Assembly (NCBI GenBank): GCA_003561145.1
Contig: PWXL01000031.1
Location: 1-5,481, forward strand
Direction: 5' to 3'
DNA from: Candidatus Atribacteria bacterium
Lineage (GTDB): Bacteria > Atribacterota > Atribacteria > Atribacterales > Atribacteraceae
DNA length: 5,481 nt
The notes under the pieces were generated by a model. It ran no database searches. It had not been told where the DNA came from and worked only from the letters and a program-made list of their open reading frames with translations. Below, piece by piece: positions 1 to 4,828 of this stretch (position 1 is its first letter; each line of letters starts with the position of its first letter). A program made the position numbers and the translations under genes.

Positions 1-432
1 AATGCACATTCTACGGAATTCCTCCCTGACACTCCTTACCCGGTCATTGACCTTCTTCCGTCCCAGCGTAGTATGAGTGAAATGGGAGGAACAATGCGTC
101 TCGGGGATTTTCAGTGTGTTTTGTCACCTTCACTGAGTAGAAATCTCTTCCAGTTGGAAGAAGTGAAGGAACGGCACCGGCACCGTTATGAATTTAACTC
201 GCACTTTGCCGAGCGCTTAGAACAGGCAGGTATGGTGCTTGCGGGATATAACCCGGAGTTAGAAGTGGTCGAGATCATGGAACTCCCCGATCATCCCTGG
301 TTTGTGGGAGTGCAATTTCACCCTGAGTTTAAATCGCGTCCCAACAAACCTCATCCTCTGTTTTCCGGGTTTGTTTCTGCTGCACTTGATTTCCGGAGAA
401 TCAGGAAAGAGAAAAAGAGGATGGTGTGGTGA
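1..432 (+). CDS. pyrG: CTP synthase, C-terminal part (partial, 5' end outside window)
   Basis: CTP synthase makes CTP from UTP, ATP and glutamine in the cytoplasm. Only the last 143 codons are present, open from base 1, and they cover the end of the glutamine amidotransferase domain. Seen directly: GGTMRLG (codons at 82-102), ERHRHRYEFN, and the VQFHPEF block holding the His (319-321) and Glu (325-327) of the class I amidotransferase triad, followed by SRPNKPHPLF. The triad Cys and the whole synthetase domain lie upstream of the window. The C-terminus is short and basic (RKEKKRMVW), with no odd extension. The stop TGA (430-432) overlaps the GTG start of the next gene, so the two are probably translationally coupled. 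An ATG at 73 is internal and is not a start. Assignment is secure from the motifs. Confidence 0.96.
   Translation, partial: NAHSTEFLPDTPYPVIDLLPSQRSMSEMGGTMRLGDFQCVLSPSLSRNLFQLEEVKERHRHRYEFNSHFAERLEQAGMVLAGYNPELEVVEIMELPDHPWFVGVQFHPEFKSRPNKPHPLFSGFVSAALDFRRIRKEKKRMVW
416..421 (+). promoter_or_regulatory. Ribosome binding site of murI inside the pyrG end
   Basis: The purine-rich AGAGGA lies within the last codons of pyrG. It is 7 bases from GTG 429 and 4 bases from GTG 426, so spacing favours 429. Together with the GTGA stop/start overlap it indicates translation coupled to pyrG. Confidence 0.6.
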
Positions 433-1265
433 AAAACCACCCCATTGGTATTCTTGATTCAGGTGTTGGAGGTTTCAGTGTGGTCCGGGCCTTACGCCAG
501 CGTCTTCCAAGTGAAAAGATAGTCTATTTGGCCGATCCACAGTATTTTCCTTACGGAAATAAGACTCCTGCTCATTTACTGCAGATAATACAACCTTTTT
601 TTTCTTATTTTTCCGAAGAGGAGAAGACCAAGATTGTTATTACAGCTTGTGGAACCGTAAGCTCAAGTTGTTTACCGGAACTGCGCGCCTGTTACCCTTT
701 TCCAATCATTGGTATCGTTGAACCTGGTGCCCAAGCAGCTGCCAGGATGACACGTAACGGGGTTATTGCCGTACTTGCGACGAAGGCCACGGTGAAAAGC
801 GCTTTATTCAGGCAGTATATCACTGAATGTAATCCATCCGTGCGTGTTATAGAAAAAGCCTGGCCCGAGTTCATAGAAGCCGTAGAGCGAGGAGAATACA
901 ACTCACAAGTACACGTAAACAAAGTACGCCGGGAACTTGAAGAGCTTATGAATGAAGGAGTTGATGTTTTGGTAATGGGATGTACCCATTTTTCCCTTAT
1001 CAGCGGTTTTTTTGAACACCTCACGGCGGAACGTGCGCACGTGGTGGATCCCGCTGTGGCCACGGCGGAAACACTCCACGTATTCCTGTATAAAAACGGT
1101 ATAGCGTCAACAGGGACGGGTGAGTTACGCGTGATGGTGAGAGGTGATTGTGACTCTTTTCAGCAGGCCCTTGCTTCATTTCCCGAGCTGGGGTATCATC
1201 GTGTTGAACGTTTTCCGGAAAAAGAAACTCCGAACATTATGAGTTCCAAGGGTTTTCTTTGTTAA
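429..1265 (+). CDS. murI: Glutamate racemase family protein with altered active-site motif
   Basis: Glutamate racemase interconverts L- and D-glutamate, supplying D-glutamate for peptidoglycan, using two cysteines as acid/base. The 278-residue product has normal family length. Numbered from GTG 429, it shows IGILDSGVGG (Asp10-Ser11), FPYG, first Cys74 in ITACGTVSS, a VEPGAQAA block, second Cys185 in MGCTHFSL (Thr186, His187) and DPAVATAET near 207-215. Both catalytic Cys are kept, but the usual Cys-Asn-Thr is Cys-Gly-Thr (Gly75), the usual Asp-Thr near residue 37 is Asp-Pro, and GCTHYP reads GCTHFS. Start choice: GTG 429 overlaps the pyrG stop as GTGA and lies 8 bases after GAGG (417-420). 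GTG 426, one codon earlier, is also possible. Family membership is clear. Full racemase activity is an inference that the substitutions weaken; another Asp/Glu racemase-superfamily activity is possible. Confidence 0.85.
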   Translation: MKNHPIGILDSGVGGFSVVRALRQRLPSEKIVYLADPQYFPYGNKTPAHLLQIIQPFFSYFSEEEKTKIVITACGTVSSSCLPELRACYPFPIIGIVEPGAQAAARMTRNGVIAVLATKATVKSALFRQYITECNPSVRVIEKAWPEFIEAVERGEYNSQVHVNKVRRELEELMNEGVDVLVMGCTHFSLISGFFEHLTAERAHVVDPAVATAETLHVFLYKNGIASTGTGELRVMVRGDCDSFQQALASFPELGYHRVERFPEKETPNIMSSKGFLC

Positions 1266-1327
1266 TTCCAGCGGGATCCTCGCATTGGCTACGGTTTTCC
1301 ATCCGGTGAGGTGATCTGTTAACTCCC
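1266..1327 (+). other. murI-ispE spacer with a long anti-16S match and possible hairpin
   Basis: This 62-base gap holds GAGGTGATC (1308-1316), a nine-base match to the complement of the 16S rRNA 3' end. Its GAGG core is 16 bases from the first ATG (1328), longer than the usual 5-10. Upstream, GATCCTC (1275-1281) can pair with GAGG..ATC (1308-1311 and 1314-1316) with a two-base bulge and a 26-base loop, which would mask the site. The pairing is modest and could be chance. I see no convincing promoter or T-tailed terminator here, so ispE is probably read from upstream. Confidence 0.4.
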
Positions 1328-2356
1328 ATGATGACCATACCTTGTGTTCCCGGCAATAAAGATCAATTACGACAAAACAATACTCATGCTTGCTCCTTGG
1401 AACCGGTGAAGGTGGGAGGCAAGAGAATCGCTACGATACGTTCTTTTGCCAAGATTAATTGGTTCTTGCGTATCGAGTCAGAGCGGGATGACGGATATCA
1501 CAATATCGATTCCATCCTTCAACTCATCGATGTATATGATGAGATTGAAATCTACCGAAGCGATTCTCATGATCGCATACAGTGCAATATCGATATTCCT
1601 ACAGGTCCGGGGAGCATGCTGGCGGTGTTGCTCACAACAGTTCGGGACCTGTATCCTCCCCTGCGTAATATGGGTTTTTCCTTGCGCATACGGAAATACA
1701 TACCACCTGCCAGCGGTTTAGGTGGAGGGAGCAGTAATGTTGCGGCACTTTTACGCTTTTTTTCCCGCATAACGGGTGTCAACGTGTCTCGTGAAGCGCT
1801 GCTGGAAGCTTCAGCCAGCATTGGTTCCGATGTACCGTTTTTTGCTTCTGAGATACCTTTTGCCAGGATCAAGGGGAAAGGAGAACATGTGTTCGCGCTT
1901 GAACATGCTCCGCATGTGTACCTGGTACTCGCGTTCCCGGGCTTTGGTATTCCTACGGCTTGGGCATTCTCAGCATGGGACACGCGCAGCGCAGGGAAGC
2001 CGAAAACGGAGGATCTTGCTACAAACGCACCAGAGAAGTATGTGAAGAATATACAGAGCCTCATACATGATTCATTCATGGCCAACGATTTTGAAGATAT
2101 CGTTTTTTCAACTTATCCCCGACTGGTGGAAGTACGGGAGATACTTATCCGGCAGGGTTGTAGCAGGGTGTTTCTCAGTGGAAGCGGTTCAACCCTCGTC
2201 GGCTGTGTTCGGGGGAAGGATTCTGCATTGCGAGTCAGCGCACGGCTCAAAGACCAGGGGATTGAGAGCCGCGTCGCCCAAACCCTTACTCACGTGCCGC
2301 TCTATATTCAAAAAGGCAACAGCGAAGGGAGGAAAAGCGGTTGCCCGACGCAATAA
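1328..2356 (+). CDS. ispE: 4-(cytidine 5'-diphospho)-2-C-methyl-D-erythritol kinase
   Basis: IspE phosphorylates CDP-methylerythritol with ATP in the non-mevalonate (MEP) route to IPP/DMAPP, in the cytoplasm. The GHMP-kinase pattern is clear. Numbered from ATG 1328: SFAKINWFLR with the catalytic-type Lys42, DDGYHNIDS (54-62), the ATP-binding PPASGLGGGSSN loop (126-137), GSDVPFF with catalytic Asp168, and the C-terminal motif LSGSGST (283-289). The key residues expected from E. coli IspE are present. From ATG 1328 the product is 342 residues, longer than the usual 280-300, with about 35 unconserved residues before the IspE core. Other starts are GTG 1406 and GTG 1412, or ATC 1427, which sits 7 bases after GGAGG (1415-1419). 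The true start is unresolved. The last 16 bases overlap the next gene, implying co-translation. The function call is firm; the 5' end is not. Confidence 0.9.
   Translation: MMTIPCVPGNKDQLRQNNTHACSLEPVKVGGKRIATIRSFAKINWFLRIESERDDGYHNIDSILQLIDVYDEIEIYRSDSHDRIQCNIDIPTGPGSMLAVLLTTVRDLYPPLRNMGFSLRIRKYIPPASGLGGGSSNVAALLRFFSRITGVNVSREALLEASASIGSDVPFFASEIPFARIKGKGEHVFALEHAPHVYLVLAFPGFGIPTAWAFSAWDTRSAGKPKTEDLATNAPEKYVKNIQSLIHDSFMANDFEDIVFSTYPRLVEVREILIRQGCSRVFLSGSGSTLVGCVRGKDSALRVSARLKDQGIESRVAQTLTHVPLYIQKGNSEGRKSGCPTQ
2328..2332 (+). promoter_or_regulatory. Ribosome binding site fixing the TTG start of the nucleotidyltransferase
   Basis: GGAGG within AAGGGAGGA (2325-2333) lies 8 bases before TTG 2341. 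This strong, well-spaced site inside the end of ispE supports the TTG start and the 16-base overlap between the two genes. Confidence 0.75.
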
Positions 2357-3093
2357 TCCTGGCCGGCGGAGGCAGAGATGAGAGATTTCAAAAAAAATAT
2401 GGGGTAACGAATCGTGCCCTACTTGCCATTCATGACCGTTTTATGATAGAGTATGTCATAGATTCCCTCAAGGATGTTCCAACCGTTCGAAGAATTGTCG
2501 TGGTTGGGGCTGTCTATGAGTTGAAATGCCGAATCAAAGGATTGGTTGAAGAGGTAGTTCCTTCCGGAGAAAACCCCTTTGAAAGCACCGTAAACGGCCT
2601 TAACTATCTCCACTCCCAGGAGAGGGTGCTTGTGGTGACAAGCGATACGCCCCTCCTGAAGGGAGAAATGATACAGGATTTTTTATACCGTTGCGACAAA
2701 CGGAATGCTGACTTTTATTACCCCATAATCCGCAAGGAAGTGTACCAGAAAAAATTCGGTTACTCCAAGCGAACTTTTGTTTGTCTGCGGGAAGGATGCT
2801 TCAGTGGAGGGAATATGCTCTATGTTGATCCTGCGATAGTACAAAAGCGAAAAGAGTGGATCTCCAAGGTAATATCCCAGCGGAAAAATCCGCTGGCCAT
2901 AGCCCGTCTCTTGGGTGTGCGCATCATTCTGAAATTTCTCTTACGAAGGGTCGGTATTCGTGACATTGAGGATCGTGTGAAGAAAATACTTGGTATGAAA
3001 GGACTGGCTGTTATCACTCCGTATCCGGAAATTGGATTTGATGTTGATGCTCCAGAACACGCCGAGTTGGTACGTAACATGGTCATACCATAG
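2341..3093 (+). CDS. MobA/GlmU-like nucleotidyltransferase (NTP transferase domain), substrate unknown
   Basis: A 250-residue protein made of one NTP-transferase (GT-A-like Rossmann) domain, a family that joins an NMP from an NTP to a sugar phosphate, alcohol phosphate or cofactor. Seen: N-terminal IILAGGG (5-11) nucleotide-binding loop, NRALLAI (24-30) where relatives usually have Pro-Lys-Ala-Leu, VVTSDTPLL with metal-binding-type Asp102 (98-106), FSGGNM (154-159), and GFDVDAPE (232-239) near the end, which usually holds the second metal Asp. It sits directly after ispE, where IspD might be expected, but the IspD hallmarks (AAGxGxR with PKQ, and HDAARP) are absent, so I do not call it IspD. 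The order ispE then MobA-like transferase recalls some Clostridia. Start TTG 2341 is set by GGGAGG. Cytoplasmic; no signal peptide or membrane segment is evident. The family is clear; substrate and pathway are unknown. Confidence 0.82.
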   Translation: MPDAIILAGGGRDERFQKKYGVTNRALLAIHDRFMIEYVIDSLKDVPTVRRIVVVGAVYELKCRIKGLVEEVVPSGENPFESTVNGLNYLHSQERVLVVTSDTPLLKGEMIQDFLYRCDKRNADFYYPIIRKEVYQKKFGYSKRTFVCLREGCFSGGNMLYVDPAIVQKRKEWISKVISQRKNPLAIARLLGVRIILKFLLRRVGIRDIEDRVKKILGMKGLAVITPYPEIGFDVDAPEHAELVRNMVIP

Positions 3094-3097
3094 GAAC

Positions 3098-3104
3098 AGG
3101 AGGA
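3098..3104 (+). promoter_or_regulatory. Ribosome binding site fixing the TTG start of rho
   Basis: AGGAGGA, with the core ending at 3103, is 8 bases before TTG 3112, in the 18-base gap after the previous stop. It is a near-ideal Shine-Dalgarno site and decides for the TTG start, and therefore for the N-terminal extension of Rho. Confidence 0.85.
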
Positions 3105-3111
3105 GTTTATT

Positions 3112-4455
3112 TTGGTTCAAGAAAACAGTTCCATCGATGTTTATTCTGGGGAACGAGAGACTGACAAGGAGCGGAAAAATTCCGGACTCCAATACTCTCT
3201 GGCCGATTTGAAAAATAAAACCAATACGGAACTTACTGAAATCTCACAAAAATTGAATATTTCAAGTTCTACCAGGAAAAGAAAGAATGAATTGATTTAC
3301 GAAATTCTTAGAAAAGCAACTGAATCGAAGGGCTATATATTCAGTGAGGGAGTTTTGGAAATTACAGCAGAGGGGTATGGTTTTTTACGTACTTCAGACG
3401 ACTTCACCGCATGTGAAAATGATGTGTATGTTTCCCCGTCACAGATCAAGCGATTTGCGCTTTCAAGCGGTGATAAAGTTGCTGGACAGATACGCCCCCC
3501 GAAAGAAGGGGAAAGATACTACGCTTTGCTGCGTATCGAAGCTATTAATGACGAAGATCCCGAACAGGCCAAGAAGCGGCCCCTGTTTGATAATCTGACG
3601 CCCATTTTTCCCAATGAACCTTTTATTCTGGAAACAGCGGCCGATGAAATATCAAGCCGCATCATTGACATATTCGCTCCCTTGGGAAAAGGTCAGAGGG
3701 GTCTGATCGTATCTCCCCCTAAGGCGGGCAAAACAATACTATTGGAAAAAATAGCAAACGGGGTCACCACCAACCATCCCAACGCCGTGCTTATCGTTCT
3801 TCTGGTTGATGAGAGACCGGAAGAAGTGACACACATGGAACGCTCTGTTCGGGGAAGCGTCATCCCTTCCACTTTCGACCAGAAACCGGAAAACCATCTG
3901 CGGGTTGCCGACCTCGCCCTGGAGAGAGCCAAAAGACTGGTAGAAGAAGGAAAAGACGTAGTGGTCCTGCTTGACAGTATTACCCGCTTGGCACGGGCCA
4001 ATAACCTGGTCGTTCCCACCACGGGGAAAACACTTTCCGGTGGTATTGATTCTGCGGCTTTGCATTGGCCGAAAAGATTTTTTGGAGCAGCCCGCAATAT
4101 CGAGGAAGGCGGGAGTCTTACAATTGTGGCAACCGCTCTCGTTGAAACAGGATCCCGGATGGATGAGGTTATTTATGAAGAATTCAAAGGTACTGGAAAC
4201 ATGGAACTCCACCTCAGCCGTGCACTTTCGGAAATCCGTTTGTTTCCTGCCATAGACATACACCGCTCGGGAACCCGCCGGGAAGAGCTCTTGATCAGAA
4301 AGCCGGATTTGGATCGCATATGGATGCTCCGAAAGTTGCTGGCCAATGTAGAACCACAAGAAGGGGTGCGAATGGTCATTGACAGGATGAGGAATACAAA
4401 ATCAAACAGGGAGTTTTTCAAGGCTATTGACCAGGTTATTAAGTCAGTGAGGTAA
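3112..4455 (+). CDS. rho: Transcription termination factor Rho
   Basis: Rho is a hexameric RNA-dependent ATPase that loads on unstructured C-rich RNA and ends transcription. The 447-residue product shows the N-terminal Rho helical domain (about 29-75: SLADLKN, then TRKRKNELIYEIL), the RNA-binding OB fold with EGYGFLR (87-93) and DVYVSPSQIKRF (104-115), RPPKEGERYYALLR (128-141), Walker A SPPKAGKT (201-208), DERPEEVT (233-240, catalytic Glu), Walker B and bicyclomycin-site LLDSITRLARA (286-296), and the arginine-finger region RSGTRREELL (385-394). No large insertion is present. Oddities are a charged N-terminal extension of about 27 residues compared with E. coli Rho, and Trp319 in ALHWPKRFFG where Arg (E. 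coli) or Lys is usual. It is read with the upstream genes. No intrinsic terminator is seen before the rpmE promoter. The identification is certain. Confidence 0.98.
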   Translation: MVQENSSIDVYSGERETDKERKNSGLQYSLADLKNKTNTELTEISQKLNISSSTRKRKNELIYEILRKATESKGYIFSEGVLEITAEGYGFLRTSDDFTACENDVYVSPSQIKRFALSSGDKVAGQIRPPKEGERYYALLRIEAINDEDPEQAKKRPLFDNLTPIFPNEPFILETAADEISSRIIDIFAPLGKGQRGLIVSPPKAGKTILLEKIANGVTTNHPNAVLIVLLVDERPEEVTHMERSVRGSVIPSTFDQKPENHLRVADLALERAKRLVEEGKDVVVLLDSITRLARANNLVVPTTGKTLSGGIDSAALHWPKRFFGAARNIEEGGSLTIVATALVETGSRMDEVIYEEFKGTGNMELHLSRALSEIRLFPAIDIHRSGTRREELLIRKPDLDRIWMLRKLLANVEPQEGVRMVIDRMRNTKSNREFFKAIDQVIKSVR

Positions 4456-4458
4456 ATT

Positions 4459-4487
4459 TTGCTGTATGTGGAGAGCTATGCTATAAT
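4459..4487 (+). promoter_or_regulatory. Extended -10 sigma-A/sigma-70-type promoter for rpmE
   Basis: The -10 box TATAAT (4482-4487) is a perfect consensus, preceded by the extended element TGC (4479-4481). A -35 box TTGCTG (4459-4464, TTG kept) lies 17 bases upstream. The predicted transcript start is about 4494, giving a leader of roughly 60 bases before the rpmE ATG. The promoter lies just after the rho stop, so rpmE can be expressed independently of the upstream block. Confidence 0.8.
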
Positions 4488-4522
4488 GTCATTCGCTGTA
4501 TTTCAGGGGAGTTTCCGTAACT

Positions 4523-4548
4523 GATAGCGGGGATACCTATCGAGGTGA
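4523..4548 (+). promoter_or_regulatory. rpmE leader: Shine-Dalgarno site and two alternative short hairpins
   Basis: GAGGTGA (4542-4548) is the ribosome binding site, 7 bases before ATG 4556. GATAG (4523-4527) can pair with CTATC (4537-4541) just ahead of it. In the alternative, ACCT (4535-4538) can pair with AGGT (4543-4546) over a 4-base loop, covering the site. The two pairings exclude each other. They are short (5 and 4 base pairs), so a regulatory role is only a hypothesis; the binding site itself is clear. Confidence 0.4.
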
Positions 4549-4555
4549 ATTGTCA

Positions 4556-4762
4556 ATGAAAAAAAATATACATCCGGAATATAAAGAAACAAGGGTTGTA
4601 TGCGCTTGCGGAAATAATTTTCAGACCCGTTCCACAAAACATCCGGAAATAAAGGTTGAAATCTGTTCCCAGTGCCACCCTTTTTTTACCGGTCAGCAAA
4701 AACTGGTGGATACCACGGGAAGAGTAGAAAAATTCAGAGCCAAGTACGGGGACAGATATTGA
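4556..4762 (+). CDS. rpmE: 50S ribosomal protein L31, zinc-binding (C+) type
   Basis: L31 is a small protein of the large ribosomal subunit that helps bridge it to the small subunit. The 68-residue product matches the family throughout: MKKNIHPEY at the start, VVCACGNNF, ICSQCHPFFTG, and DTTGRVEKF near the C-terminus. Four cysteines (16, 18, 37, 40) in CxC and CxxC form the zinc site of the C+ type, which in zinc-limited cells is often replaced by a cysteine-free paralogue; none is in this window. ATG 4556 is chosen over the in-frame TTG 4550 because GAGGTGA is 7 bases from the ATG but only 1 base from the TTG. It has its own promoter after rho and a terminator directly after its stop, so it is probably mainly monocistronic. 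Rho followed by rpmE is a common order in Firmicutes and spirochaetes. Confidence 0.97.
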   Translation: MKKNIHPEYKETRVVCACGNNFQTRSTKHPEIKVEICSQCHPFFTGQQKLVDTTGRVEKFRAKYGDRY

Positions 4763-4763
4763 G

Positions 4764-4790
4764 GTCCGTTCTCGCCATGAAGGCACGGAC
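4764..4790 (+). other. First hairpin downstream of rpmE
   Basis: GTCCGT (4764-4769) pairs with ACGGAC (4785-4790), continued by GCC (4774-4776) with GGC (4782-4784) around the loop ATGAA, leaving a four-base bulge TCTC. It begins one base after the rpmE stop codon and has no T run of its own. It could protect the mRNA 3' end or take part in controlling the adjacent terminator. Confidence 0.6.
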
Positions 4791-4792
4791 GG

Positions 4793-4821
4793 AAAAAGGG
4801 AGCCCCTGGGCTGCCTTTTTT
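4793..4821 (+). terminator. Intrinsic terminator between rpmE and thyX
   Basis: AAAAAGG (4793-4799) and AGCC (4801-4804) pair with GGCT (4809-4812) and CCTTTTT (4814-4820) around the loop CCTG, with one G-G mismatch. The 3' arm ends in six T (4816-4821). The A run on the 5' side makes the structure nearly symmetrical, so it could also work for transcripts on the other strand. The GC core is short but the layout is typical. The T run ends 7 bases before the thyX ATG. Confidence 0.75.
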
Positions 4822-4828
4822 GCCATCA

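Noticed and set aside
48..76. Possible promoter inside pyrG (TTGACC, 17 bases, AGTATG)
   Set aside because: The -35 is good but the -10 matches TATAAT poorly, and the site lies in a conserved coding region far from any start.
1732..1737. Asn instead of Asp in the IspE GGGSS(D/N) loop as a defect
   Set aside because: E. coli IspE also has GGGSSN, so this is normal variation.
1567..2085. Long open frame on the minus strand opposite ispE
   Set aside because: It is antisense to well-conserved IspE motifs, has no ribosome site and resembles no family I know.
2341..3093. Calling the gene after ispE as ispD
   Set aside because: The IspD signatures (AAGxGxR with PKQ, and HDAARP) are missing; the motifs fit MobA/GlmU-like transferases better.
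3739..4359. Long open frame on the minus strand opposite rho
   Set aside because: It lies wholly within the conserved Rho ATPase domain; the reading is a by-product of codon bias.
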